From: Nonomuraea polychroma
Lineage (GTDB): Bacteria; Actinomycetota; Actinomycetes; Streptosporangiales; Streptosporangiaceae
Reading direction: 5' to 3'
Assembly: GCF_004011505.1 (NCBI RefSeq)
Contig: NZ_SAUN01000001.1
Location: 2,170,001 to 2,234,000 of the forward strand
DNA length: 64,000 nt
Shown one piece after another: positions 41,338 to 50,080 of the stretch; the first letter of the stretch is position 1, and each line of letters starts with the position of its first letter. The translations under genes and the position numbers were made by a program. Below the pieces are notes generated by a model. The model had not been told where the DNA came from. It ran no database searches and was given only the letters and a program-made list of their open reading frames with translations.

Positions 41338-41432
41338 ACCGCATCTTGACACGGAGGGTGGTACGAACGCCAAAATCCACCCCATCCCGCCGCCTGTGGC
41401 CGTGCCAGGACGGGCCGGGGCATGGGCGGTGG

Positions 41433-42248
41433 TCAGCCCTTGATGGCGCCTTGGGTGATGCCGCTGACGAAGCTGCGCTGGAAGAGGAGGTAAACGACCA
41501 CGATCGGGGCGATGACGATCAAGCAGGCCGCCGCCAGCAACGGGATGTCCGTCGTGTGCTCGCCGACGAACAACCCCAGCCCGCTCGGCGCCGTACGCCG
41601 ATCGGGATCCTGCATCATCACCAGCACCAGCATGAACTGATTCCACGACCACATGAAGTACAGCACCGACAACGTGGTGATCGCCGGCCACGAGATCGGC
41701 ACCAGCACCCGCGCCAGCACGATGAGGTCCCTGGCCCCGTCGATGCGCGCCGCCTCCACGAGTTCCTCGGGCACGTTCGAGAAGTGCGTCTGCATCCAGT
41801 ACACCCCGAACGGCATGAACAGGGCCGCTTCGGCCAGAATGATGCCGATGTAGGAGTTCGTGAGACCGACCTCGCGCAGGTTGAAGTAGAGCGCCACGAC
41901 GATCAGCTCGATCGGCAGCGTCAGCCCCATCACGAACCCGAACGACAACGTCCGGTGCCCCCACACCCTGAGGATCGCCAGCCCGTAGCCCGCGAGCGTG
42001 GCCAGCACCACCGACAGCGGCACCACGAAGACCGCGATCAGCAGGCTCGAACGCATGAGGGCGGTCATGTTGCCCCGCTCCCAGGCGAGCGTGAAGTTCT
42101 CCCACGACCACCGGTCCGGGATGCTCAGCCCGTTGAGCTGTGAGCCGGGCGGATGCAGGGCGGCCAGGACGATGCCGATGAACGGCACCAGCACCATGAC
42201 CGCCAGCAGGACGAGCACTCCGTACCTGAAACTGACACCGCCACGCAT
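41433..42248 (-). CDS. Sugar ABC transporter permease, MalG type
   Basis: A 271-residue permease with six membrane segments. The EAA loop reads ELVEAARIDGARDLIVLARVLVPISWPAITTLS, the contact with the ATPase. MalG/CUT1 subfamily. It starts two bases after the stop of the MalF-type gene (ATG 42248; a TTG at 42254 would overlap it by four bases). It is the last gene of the operon ROK-SBP-MalF-MalG. No ATP-binding gene is present, as in many actinobacterial CUT1 operons served by a common MsiK-type ATPase. Confidence 0.92.
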   Translation of the reverse strand: MRGGVSFRYGVLVLLAVMVLVPFIGIVLAALHPPGSQLNGLSIPDRWSWENFTLAWERGNMTALMRSSLLIAVFVVPLSVVLATLAGYGLAILRVWGHRTLSFGFVMGLTLPIELIVVALYFNLREVGLTNSYIGIILAEAALFMPFGVYWMQTHFSNVPEELVEAARIDGARDLIVLARVLVPISWPAITTLSVLYFMWSWNQFMLVLVMMQDPDRRTAPSGLGLFVGEHTTDIPLLAAACLIVIAPIVVVYLLFQRSFVSGITQGAIKG

Positions 42249-42250
42249 GC

Positions 42251-43210
42251 TCAACTCTCATCCCTGGTGAAGTATCGGACGGCGCTGACGACGGCGACCA
42301 CGATGACGGTCAGCACGACGGCCAGCGCGCTGGCGCCGCCGATGTCGCCCTCGTTGAAGGCCAACCGGTAGACCAGCAGGCCGGGCACGTTGGTCTGACC
42401 CGCCGGGCCGCCGTTGGTGGTGACGAAGACGAGGTCGAAGCTGGCCAGCGCGGCGATCGTGGTGATGACGCCGGCGACGGTGATCTCCCTGCGCACGCCG
42501 GGCAGGGTGACGTGGCGGAACTGCCGGAACGAGCCCGCGCCGTCGAGCTTGGCGGCCTCGTACAGGGAGGGGTCGATCTTCTGCGCGCCGGTCAGGAAGA
42601 GCATCATGCACAGCCCGCTCATCACCCAGGTGCCGATGAGCCCGAGCGCGATCAGCGCCAGCTGGTAGTCGCCCAGCCAGGCGCGGGTGATCGCCCCCAG
42701 CCCCACCAGGTCGAGGAACTGGTTGACGACGCCGGAGTCGCTGTAGAGCCACCGCCAGGTGATGCCGACGGCGACGAGCGGCAGCACCTGGGGGAGGAAG
42801 AAGACGACGCGGAAGAACGTCATCCCCCGGCGCACCTTCCCCATCAGCAGCGCCGTCATGAGCAGCCCGACGCCGATGGGGATGAACGAGAAGAAGATGA
42901 TCAGCACGAGGCTGTGCAGGATGGCCTCATATAGCGCCGAGTCCTGAAAAATCTCGACATAGTTGTCGAAGCCTGCCCAGGTCGCGGGCAGGATGCCGTC
43001 CCACGTCAGAAGGGACAGGCGCAGCGTGTTCAGCGCCGGCCAGATGGCGAATCCCAGGTACACCGCGAGCGCGGGCAGCACGTAGAGCCAGCCGCGCGCC
43101 CGTCGCCCGCGCCAGCGCGGCGGGCGCGTGGGCGCGTGGGCTGCCCGCCCCCCGCCGCGTGCCTCGTGGGCGCGCGGCGGGGAGACGGACGAGGTCAGCT
43201 CACGAGCCAT
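42251..43210 (-). CDS. Sugar ABC transporter permease, MalF type
   Basis: A 319-residue permease. The N-terminal 40 residues are Arg/Pro-rich and cytosolic; then six membrane segments. The EAA loop is IDPSLYEAAKLDGAGSFRQFRHVTLPGVRREIT. CUT1 subfamily; with the MalG-type protein it forms the channel for an oligosaccharide, probably amino-sugar-containing, given the neighbouring enzymes. Its ATG at 43210 lies inside the last codons of the binding-protein gene (11-base overlap), so translation is coupled. Confidence 0.92.
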   Translation of the reverse strand: MARELTSSVSPPRAHEARGGGRAAHAPTRPPRWRGRRARGWLYVLPALAVYLGFAIWPALNTLRLSLLTWDGILPATWAGFDNYVEIFQDSALYEAILHSLVLIIFFSFIPIGVGLLMTALLMGKVRRGMTFFRVVFFLPQVLPLVAVGITWRWLYSDSGVVNQFLDLVGLGAITRAWLGDYQLALIALGLIGTWVMSGLCMMLFLTGAQKIDPSLYEAAKLDGAGSFRQFRHVTLPGVRREITVAGVITTIAALASFDLVFVTTNGGPAGQTNVPGLLVYRLAFNEGDIGGASALAVVLTVIVVAVVSAVRYFTRDES

Positions 43211-44519
43211 GGTGGGCGTCCCACGACTCCTGCAGGGAGCGGAGGAAGGCGTCGGGGGTCATCTTGTCGTTGATGAGGCCCTGGATGCCGGGGGTCAGCT
43301 TGTCGATCATGCCGGGGGAGGCGAAGTCGGGGAACGGGACGATCCCGTTGTTCTGCGCCACTTGCGCGAAGACGGTCGAGATCTCGCCGCGCAGCCCTTG
43401 CGCGCCCAGCTCGGTCTTGGTGTCGACCGGCATGAAGCCGCCGTCGAACTCGATCTTGGCCGCTTCCGGCGAGCCCAGGTAGTCGAGGAACGCCGCGGCG
43501 ACGTTCGGGTGCTTGCTCTTCGCCGAGATGGCGTAGGCGACGCTCGCGCCCGAGGCGACGTTCGCCGGCTTGTCCGCCGACTCCGTCGGCATGAGGAAGA
43601 AGCCGACGTCGTTCCCCATCTCGGTCTCCAGGGTGGAGGCGGCCCAGTTGCCGGTGATCAGGAACGCGCTGCCGCCCTTGGCGAAACTGGCCAGCGCGTC
43701 GGGGTCCGCCGTGGCGCTCGCCGAGCTGGAGATGTATCCCTTCTTCGCCCAGTCGGTCAGCAACTGGGTGGCCTTCTGCGCGGCCGGGGTCTCGATCGTC
43801 GAGCCTGGCTTGCCGTACACCCAGGACCGGTAGTCGTCGACGTCGCCGGTGACGTTGAGCAGCGCGTTCCACAGGTGGAACCCGCCGACCTGGAGCGCGC
43901 CGTTGCTCAGCGGGGTGTGGCCGGCGTCCTTCGCCTGCTTCATCGCCGCCTCGAACTCGGCCAGCGTCTTCGGCGCCGCCTTCACGATCTTCTTGTTGTA
44001 GAAGACGCCGAGCACGGAGAGCCCGCCGGGCACGGCGTACAGGCTGCCGGTCCCGAACTGCTTGGCCGACTTGTCGGAGCTGAGGACCTCGAGGCTGGCC
44101 GGAGGGAACTTGGTGTTCCAGCCGTACGCCTTGGACCACGGGCCCAGGTCCAGGATGAGGCCGGCAGGGACCAGGGAGTTCATCGCACCCGGGTTGTATT
44201 GGGCGATGTCCGGCGCCGCGTCGGACGACATCGCGAGTTTGATGGACTTGATGTAGTCGTTGAACGGCGTCATCTGGGGCTTGATGGTGACGTTGGGGTG
44301 CTTCTTGGTGAAGCCGTCGATGAGCGCCTTGGTCGGCGGGTCGTTGGTATAGGCGAGGGTGAGCGTCACCGGGTCGCTGGGGATGGTCGTCGATACGTCG
44401 ACCTTCGGCGCCGTGTTCCCGGCCGGGCCACTGGTGCCCGCGCACGCCGTCAGGGTCAGTGCCGCCGTGACGCCCAGCGCCACGAGCGCGTGCCGCCGGG
44501 CTGGTGTCGTTATACGCAT
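43200..44519 (-). CDS. Sugar ABC transporter substrate-binding lipoprotein
   Basis: A 439-residue extracellular solute-binding protein, family 1. The signal peptide ends in the lipobox LTAC (Cys26 lipidated), so it is held on the outer face of the membrane. Conserved CUT1-binding-protein parts: VTLTLAYTNDPPTKALIDGFTKKHPNVTI, FNDYIKSIKLAMSSDAAPDIAQYNPGAM, GSAFLITGNWAASTLETEMGNDVGFFLMP and AAAFLDYLGSPEAAKIEFDGGFMPV. It is 49 bases downstream of the ROK gene. Ligand is inferred to be a GlcNAc- or MurNAc-containing saccharide from operon context. Confidence 0.93.
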   Translation of the reverse strand: MRITTPARRHALVALGVTAALTLTACAGTSGPAGNTAPKVDVSTTIPSDPVTLTLAYTNDPPTKALIDGFTKKHPNVTIKPQMTPFNDYIKSIKLAMSSDAAPDIAQYNPGAMNSLVPAGLILDLGPWSKAYGWNTKFPPASLEVLSSDKSAKQFGTGSLYAVPGGLSVLGVFYNKKIVKAAPKTLAEFEAAMKQAKDAGHTPLSNGALQVGGFHLWNALLNVTGDVDDYRSWVYGKPGSTIETPAAQKATQLLTDWAKKGYISSSASATADPDALASFAKGGSAFLITGNWAASTLETEMGNDVGFFLMPTESADKPANVASGASVAYAISAKSKHPNVAAAFLDYLGSPEAAKIEFDGGFMPVDTKTELGAQGLRGEISTVFAQVAQNNGIVPFPDFASPGMIDKLTPGIQGLINDKMTPDAFLRSLQESWDAHHGS

Positions 44520-44568
44520 GACCTTTCTCCTCTATCGGGGGGTGGTGGCGTCGGGTCCTCGACGGGCC

Positions 44569-45849
44569 TCATGACGACCGGGTTCTCACCAGGCCGAACC
44601 TGGTGCGCTCGATCTCCTCCAGCGAGTGCAGCAGCGCCCCGTGGACGACGGCGTCCTCCTGGAGCGTCGAGACCTCCAGCGCCGGCTGGTCCAGCGGCTC
44701 GCGGGCCAGATGCCGCCGCAGCGCCGCCAGCAACGTCTCTCCGCATCTGGCCAAAGGGCCGCCGATGACCACGAGCCGGGGGTTGAGTATCGCCCTGATC
44801 ACGGCGATGCCTTTGGCGAACCGGCGCGCCACCACGTCGATCGCCTCCAGAGCCGCCGGCCTGCCCTCGACGACGGCGTCCAGCACGGCCTCGAACGCAC
44901 GCTCTCCGGCGGCCTCGATCCGGGCGCGGAAGACGCCGTCGCCCGCGCGTTCCGCCGCCGCCGCGGCCTGGCGCACGATTTCCTCGCCGCCCACCCGGTC
45001 CTCGAACGGTCCGAGGCCGTGCGGATGGCGGGTCCCGGAACGGCCGGCGTCCGCCCCGTCGGTCTCCGCCTCGTCGGTGAGCAGTCCCTCGGCGAACAGA
45101 TCGAGGAAGCCGACGTCGCCGGCGTCGTTGGAGGCGCCGCGGTAGAGCTCGCCGTTGAGAACGATCCCGGCGCCGACGCGCTCCCCCCAGTGGACCATCA
45201 CCAGCGAGTCCTCGCGTCGTCGCGCGCCTCGCCACCGCTCGCCCTGCGTCGCCAGCTTGACGTCGTTGTCCAGGTAGACCGGGCAGCCCAGCGTCTCGCG
45301 CAGCCGGCGCTGGAGGATGTCGCCGGCCAGTTCCGGCATGCTCGGGATGAGCTTGATGACGCCGGACGCCGGGTCGACGATGCCGGGGGTGCCCGCCGAG
45401 GCGAACCAGAGATCACCGGTCGTCAGGTCCGCCGCGCGCAGCGCCCGTGCCACCGTGGACAGGAGCGTCTCCACCACCTGGGACCCACCGGCATCGGGGC
45501 CGAGCTGCACGGCGTCGGTCGCGATGACCGAACCGGACAGATCCGCCACCGCCACGCGCGCGTCCTGCGGACTGATCGACAGGCCCAGCACATGGCCCGC
45601 CTCCGCCCGGAACCGCACGAGCTGTGCGGGCCGCCCCGCCCGGCGGGCGTCGCGCTCGAGGGGGCCGAACTCGACCAGGCCCTCCTCGGCCAGCGCGTTG
45701 AGGGCGCGGGTGACCGCCTGCCTGGACAACCCCACCGCCTTGGCCAGCGCCGACACGCTCATGCTGGTCTCGGCCCGCAGCTTGCTCAGGATCGCGGCCG
45801 CGTTGACCTCCCGCATGAACTGCGTGCCCGCGGCGACCAGCTGCTCCAT
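44569..45849 (-). CDS. ROK-family transcriptional regulator
   Basis: About 426 residues: N-terminal winged helix (LSKLRAETSMSVSALAKAVGLSRQAVTRALNALAEEGLVEFG) and a ROK sugar-binding body (LGLSISPQDARVAVADLSGSVIATDAV; VYLDNDVKLATQGERWRGA; VMVHWGERVGAGIVLNGELYRGASNDAGDVGFL). The kinase phosphate-1 DxGGT motif is lost (SISPQD), consistent with a regulator. The CxCGxxGC zinc motif common in NagC/Mlc is also absent. ATG 45849 has GGAGAGG close by; GTG 45885 is possible. First gene of the ABC operon; divergent from the GH89 operon. It should respond to an amino sugar or its phosphate. Confidence 0.9.
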   Translation of the reverse strand: MEQLVAAGTQFMREVNAAAILSKLRAETSMSVSALAKAVGLSRQAVTRALNALAEEGLVEFGPLERDARRAGRPAQLVRFRAEAGHVLGLSISPQDARVAVADLSGSVIATDAVQLGPDAGGSQVVETLLSTVARALRAADLTTGDLWFASAGTPGIVDPASGVIKLIPSMPELAGDILQRRLRETLGCPVYLDNDVKLATQGERWRGARRREDSLVMVHWGERVGAGIVLNGELYRGASNDAGDVGFLDLFAEGLLTDEAETDGADAGRSGTRHPHGLGPFEDRVGGEEIVRQAAAAAERAGDGVFRARIEAAGERAFEAVLDAVVEGRPAALEAIDVVARRFAKGIAVIRAILNPRLVVIGGPLARCGETLLAALRRHLAREPLDQPALEVSTLQEDAVVHGALLHSLEEIERTRFGLVRTRSS

Positions 45850-45889
45850 GACCTCTCCGAGCCCTTCGTATCGATGTCCCGGCACGCTA

Positions 45890-45925
45890 GCATATTAATT
45901 ATGTATCGTACGGAACTAATTCGTC
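45890..45925. promoter_or_regulatory. Divergent promoter/operator of amino-sugar locus
   Basis: The only AT-rich stretch nearby. It holds an imperfect palindrome centred at about 45909: AATTA (45897-45901) and TAATT (45917-45921) around central CGTACG (45907-45912). This fits an operator for the ROK protein acting on both directions. Confidence 0.5.
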
Positions 45926-45942
45926 GAGGGGTGTGACCTGTG

Positions 45943-48069
45943 ATGTCGTCCGGCGAGCATGCGCCGCTGTGGGCGGACACCGTCCGCGGCCTCGCTCATC
46001 GTGTTCTCGGGCCCGTGGCGGAGTCGATCCGGTTCGCGGGCTCCGCCGCGCGCGACGGAGCCCGTGAGTACGCCTACGAGGCGAGGGACGGCGTGCTCAC
46101 CGTCGCCGCGACCGATGGGGTGAGCGCCTCCGTCGCGCTGCACCACTACCTCCGGGAGCACTGCGGCATGTCCGTGGGCTGGGACACGGTGCTGCCCCTG
46201 CGGGTGACGTCGTTTCCCGACGCCCCGCTCCGCCACGCCTCGGCCCGCGTGCGTGAGGGCTATTACTTCAACTTCTGCACCTTCAGCTACACGATGCCCT
46301 ACTGGGACTGGGCCGACTGGGAACGCGAGATCGACTGGATGGCCCTGCACGGCATCACCATGCCGCTCGCCGTCACCGGCCACGAGGCCGTGCTGCACGC
46401 CGCCTACTCCCTGCTCGGCCTGGACGACGACCGGATCCGCGGCTTCCTGGGCGGGCCGGGCTACCTGCCGTTCCAGTACATGGGCTGCCTGGACGACTTC
46501 GCCGGCCCTCTTTCCTCGTCCTGGATCGAGAGCCACCGCGAGCTTGGAGCGCGCATCCTCGACCGCGAGCGTGCCTTCGGCATGACGCCCGTGCTGCCGG
46601 CCTTCACCGGACACGTCCCCCGCGAGATCGCCTCGACGGCGCGAGCCGGCCGCCGCCAATGGCAGGGGTTCGAGACCTGGGTCCTCGACCCGGCCGACCC
46701 GCTGTACGAGCGCATCGGCGCCGAGATCACCCGCGCCCAGATCAAGCTCTTCGGCACCGACCACCTGTACGCGGCCGACCCGTTCATCGAGATGATCCCC
46801 ATCGACGCCGACCCGGCCTTCCCCGGCGCCGTGGCGTCGGCGACGCTGGCCGGCCTGCGCGCCGCCGACCCGGACGCGGTCTGGCTCATGCAGGCCTGGC
46901 CGTTCTCCTACCAGCGGGACTTCTGGACCGAGGACCGCGTCATCGCCTTCCTGGACGCCATCTCGGACGACCGCATGCTCGTCGCCGACCTGTGGGCGGA
47001 GCACGATCCGCTCTGGGGTCGCTTCGACGGATTCTCCGGGAAACCCTGGTTGTGGTGCGCGCTGCTCAACTTCGGCGGCCGCACCGACCCGGCCGCCGAC
47101 CTGCGCGGCGTTCCCGAAGGGATCGACGCGGCCCTGGCATCGCCGAGCCCGCCCGCCGGGCTCGGCCTGTCCATGGAGGCCACCCGCAACAACCCCGTCG
47201 TCTTCGAGCTGGTGACCGACCAGCTCTGGAACCGGGTCCCCGATCTCGACGCCTGGCTCGACGCCTTCGTGACCCAGCGCTACGGGGGACAGGGGACGGC
47301 CGGGCTGCGGGCCGCCTGGCGCGGGCTCCTGGACACCGTCTACGGCGCGCAGGGCGTGCGGATCGCTCCCGACCAGTTCCCGGGCGTGCTCACCACCAAC
47401 CCCTCCTACGAGCGGACACCCGACGTGTCCCGTGCCCTGTGGTACCGGCCGGCCGTGCTGGCGCAGGCCTGGGAGCGGATGATCGAAGTGGCCGAGCAGG
47501 ATCCCGGCCTGCTGGACGGGCCGCTCGGGCACGACCTCGTGGAGACCGGCATCGCCTACATGGCCAGGGCGGCCGACCGCCTCTACCTCGATGTCGTGGA
47601 GTCGGCGGGCGACCCGGAGCGGGTGGCCCGTTTCCTGAAGGTCTTCGAGGACCTCGACCGCATGCTGGCCTGCCGTCCCGAGTACACCTTCCAGCACTGG
47701 GAGGCCAAGGCCCTGTCGTGGGCCGCCGGGCCGGCCGACCGCGAGGTCCTGCGGGACAACGCCCGCCGCATCATCACGGTGTGGGGCACCGTGGACAGCC
47801 CCTTGCTCGACGACTACGCGGGCCGGCACTGGGCGGGGCTCGTCGGCGGTTACTACCGCGACCGCTGGGAGCTGTGGGCGCGAGGCCTCACCCGTGGGCT
47901 CGCCGGCGACCCCGCCGCCGAGACGGAGCTGCGCGAACGGCTCCGCGAGCGGGCCGAGACCTTCCTGCGGGACGGTGCGGCCCCGGCGCGGCCGGGTGAC
48001 CTCGCCGCGGAGTCGCGCCGGCTGCTCGCCGCGTACGCGGGCGCACGGGAAGCGGAGGACGGACGATGA
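45943..48069 (+). CDS. GH89 alpha-N-acetylglucosaminidase
   Basis: A 708-residue homologue of human NAGLU (glycoside hydrolase 89), which removes non-reducing alpha-linked GlcNAc. Recognisable segments: N-terminal domain ending HYLREHCGMSVGWDTVLPL, the core start YYFNFCTFSYTMPYWDWADWEREIDWMALHGI, GTDHLYAADPFIEMIP with an acidic residue in the active-site region, LMQAWPFSYQRDFWTED, the Trp/Glu-containing GLGLSMEATRNNPVVFEL and the helical C-terminal domain. No signal peptide is present, so it acts in the cytosol on imported sugar. ATG 45943 (GTG 45940 possible). First gene of the operon with murQ and the kinase. Confidence 0.92.
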   Translation: MSSGEHAPLWADTVRGLAHRVLGPVAESIRFAGSAARDGAREYAYEARDGVLTVAATDGVSASVALHHYLREHCGMSVGWDTVLPLRVTSFPDAPLRHASARVREGYYFNFCTFSYTMPYWDWADWEREIDWMALHGITMPLAVTGHEAVLHAAYSLLGLDDDRIRGFLGGPGYLPFQYMGCLDDFAGPLSSSWIESHRELGARILDRERAFGMTPVLPAFTGHVPREIASTARAGRRQWQGFETWVLDPADPLYERIGAEITRAQIKLFGTDHLYAADPFIEMIPIDADPAFPGAVASATLAGLRAADPDAVWLMQAWPFSYQRDFWTEDRVIAFLDAISDDRMLVADLWAEHDPLWGRFDGFSGKPWLWCALLNFGGRTDPAADLRGVPEGIDAALASPSPPAGLGLSMEATRNNPVVFELVTDQLWNRVPDLDAWLDAFVTQRYGGQGTAGLRAAWRGLLDTVYGAQGVRIAPDQFPGVLTTNPSYERTPDVSRALWYRPAVLAQAWERMIEVAEQDPGLLDGPLGHDLVETGIAYMARAADRLYLDVVESAGDPERVARFLKVFEDLDRMLACRPEYTFQHWEAKALSWAAGPADREVLRDNARRIITVWGTVDSPLLDDYAGRHWAGLVGGYYRDRWELWARGLTRGLAGDPAAETELRERLRERAETFLRDGAAPARPGDLAAESRRLLAAYAGAREAEDGR

Positions 48070-48077
48070 GGAGCACC

Positions 48078-48980
48078 ATGAGCCAGGCAGTCCCGCCCAC
48101 GGAACGCCGCAACCCCCGCACCACCGACATCGATACCCTGGAGTCCGGCGACGTCCTGCGGCTGCTGCTGGACGAGGACGCCCGCGCCGTCGAGGCCGTC
48201 CGCGCCGCCACAGGGCCGCTCGCCCTGGCCGTGGACGCGGCGCACCGGCGGCTGGCCGGAGGAGGGCGGGTGCACTACTTCGGCGCCGGCGCGTCGGGGC
48301 GGCTGGCGGTGCTGGACGCCACCGAGATCACCCCGACGTTCGGCGCGCCGCGTGAGCTGTTCACGGCCCACTTCGCCGGCGGGCCCGCCGCGCTCACCGA
48401 CTCCTCCATCGATCGCGAGGACGCCGATACGCTGGGCGAGGCGGACGCCGAGACCCTCGGGCCGGGGGACGTGGCGGTCGGGATCACGGCGTCCGGCTCC
48501 ACGCGATATGTCGCCGGCGCTCTCCGCGCGGCTCGCGCCGCGGGCGCCCTGACGGTGCTGGTCACCTGCAACCCGGACGCGCCGCTACGCGACCTGGCCG
48601 ACATCGTCGTCGCCGCCGACACGGGTCCGGAGGCGCTGACCGGGTCCACCCGGCTCAAAGCGGGCACCGCGACCAAGGTGGTGCTCAACGCGTTCTCGAC
48701 GGCGCTGATGATCAAGGCCGGGCGGACGTACGGGAATCTCATGGTCGGGCTCGTCGCCACCAACGCCAAGCTGGCCGAGCGCGCGGTGAGCCTGCTCGTG
48801 GAGGCGACCGGCGCCGGCGCGGACGCCTGCCGCACCGCCCTCGCCGAGGCGGACGGGGCCGTCCCGGAGGCGCTCGTGCGGCTGCTCACCGGCTGCTCCG
48901 CCGCCGAGGCCCGGGCCGCGCTCAGCGCCGGCCAGGGCGTGCGGGCGGCCGTCGCCACGCTCGGCGGGCACGCCGGATGA
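48078..48980 (+). CDS. murQ: N-acetylmuramic acid 6-phosphate etherase
   Basis: A 300-residue MurQ. It cleaves the lactyl ether of MurNAc-6-P to give GlcNAc-6-P and D-lactate. SIS-domain signatures: GGRVHYFGAGASGRLAVLDATEITPTFG with the catalytic Glu in DATE, VAVGITASGSTRYVAGAL, TGSTRLKAGTATKVVLNAFSTALMIKAGRTYGNLMVGL and the second acidic residue in SIDREDADT. Start: ATG 48078 has GAGGAG at ideal distance; ATG 48066 overlaps the upstream stop (ATGA) and is possible. Downstream, its stop overlaps the kinase ATG. Cytosolic. Confidence 0.95.
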   Translation: MSQAVPPTERRNPRTTDIDTLESGDVLRLLLDEDARAVEAVRAATGPLALAVDAAHRRLAGGGRVHYFGAGASGRLAVLDATEITPTFGAPRELFTAHFAGGPAALTDSSIDREDADTLGEADAETLGPGDVAVGITASGSTRYVAGALRAARAAGALTVLVTCNPDAPLRDLADIVVAADTGPEALTGSTRLKAGTATKVVLNAFSTALMIKAGRTYGNLMVGLVATNAKLAERAVSLLVEATGAGADACRTALAEADGAVPEALVRLLTGCSAAEARAALSAGQGVRAAVATLGGHAG

Positions 48981-50080
48981 GCAGGACCGGATTCGCCGGC
49001 GTGGACGTCGGCGGCGGAGGGATCAGGGCACGGATCGAGGCCGGAGGGGGGATCGCCCACGGGGAGGACTCGGCGCCGGTGCCACGGGACGGGGGCCGCG
49101 TCGATCTCGACCGGCTCGCCGCCCGGATCGTCACCGTCATCGAGAACGCGACCCACGCCCGGCTCGGGATGGTCGAGAACGCGACCCACGCCCGGCTCGG
49201 GATGGTCGAGAACGCGACCCAGGTCCGGCTCGGGAGGCACGAGGCCGGTGCGGCGGGGCGGGACGCCCTGCCGGCTCTCGACCGGTTCGCCGGCATGGCG
49301 GTAGGGGTGACCGGGCTGCCCGGCCTGGTCAAGGACCCCGGCACGTTGTGGCGGGCGCTGGGGAAGCGGTTCGACCTGGACACGCTCGTGGTCGCCGGCG
49401 ACATGGTGACGACACACGTGGGCGCGCTCGGGTTCCGGCCGGGGGTCGTCGTGGCCGCCGGCACGGGCGTCATCACGCTCGGCACCGACCTGGACGACGT
49501 CTGGAACCAGGCCGACGGATGGGGGCACCTGCTCGGCGACCACGGCGGCGGCGCCTGGGTCGGCATGCAGGGCCTGCACGCCGCCCTGCGTGCCCACGAC
49601 CGCCGGGCCGGCGGCTCCACCGCCCTGCTCGACCGCATGACGGCCCGCTTCGGCGACCCCCTCGACCTGGTGGCGCTCGTCTACGAGTCGGGCTCCGCGG
49701 CACACCACCTGGCGTCGTTCGCGCCGTACGTGGCCGAGGCGGCCCGCGCCGGCGACCCGGTCGCCCGGCGGATCTGGACCGAGGCCGGCCGGCAGCTCGG
49801 CCACACGGCCGTCGCCGCCGCGGCCGCGCTCGAACCCGTCTTCTCCTGGGGCGGACGCCTCTTCGACGCCGCGGACCTGCTGATGGAGCCGTTCCAGGCG
49901 ACCGTGCGCGAGTCGCTGCCCGGCGCCCGCTTCACACCGCCGCTGGGGACTTCGGCCGACGGCGCGCTCGCCCTGGCCAAGGCCGCCGCCGATGGCTCGG
50001 TCCGGCCGCGTCACCCGTTCCTGTACGTCTTCACTCGGACAGGCGAGACAGACGCTCCACCGCCTCGCCGAACTCGCTGA
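48977..50080 (+). CDS. BadF/BcrA-type amino-sugar kinase (GlcNAc/MurNAc kinase, MurK-like)
   Basis: A 367-residue ATPase of the BadF/BadG/BcrA/BcrD group, in which bacterial GlcNAc and MurNAc kinases (MurK) belong. Phosphate-1 motif GVDVGGGGIRARI, phosphate-2 VVVAAGTGVITLG, and adenosine-side GWGHLLGDHGGGAWVG are visible. It is longer than usual because of three 11-residue repeats (ENATHARLGMV) at residues about 56-88. The ATG overlaps the murQ stop as ATGA, so the kinase supplies MurNAc-6-P to MurQ; inference from coupling. Its 3' end overlaps the convergent nitronate monooxygenase gene by 50 bases. Confidence 0.85.
   Translation: MSRTGFAGVDVGGGGIRARIEAGGGIAHGEDSAPVPRDGGRVDLDRLAARIVTVIENATHARLGMVENATHARLGMVENATQVRLGRHEAGAAGRDALPALDRFAGMAVGVTGLPGLVKDPGTLWRALGKRFDLDTLVVAGDMVTTHVGALGFRPGVVVAAGTGVITLGTDLDDVWNQADGWGHLLGDHGGGAWVGMQGLHAALRAHDRRAGGSTALLDRMTARFGDPLDLVALVYESGSAAHHLASFAPYVAEAARAGDPVARRIWTEAGRQLGHTAVAAAAALEPVFSWGGRLFDAADLLMEPFQATVRESLPGARFTPPLGTSADGALALAKAAADGSVRPRHPFLYVFTRTGETDAPPPRRTR
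49142..49240 (+). repeat. Triplicated 33-bp tandem repeat within kinase gene
   Basis: Units start at 49142, 49175 and 49208. The first two are identical and the third differs in a few bases. In frame, encoding ENATHARLGMV three times. Confidence 0.9.

Noticed and set aside
40579..42261. 560-codon minus-strand gene
   Set aside because: The real product is the 252-residue GntR protein; the upstream part is out of frame over the MalG-type permease.
49142..49240. Possible CRISPR or recombination site
   Set aside because: Contiguous in-frame 33-bp repeats inside a coding gene; no spacers.
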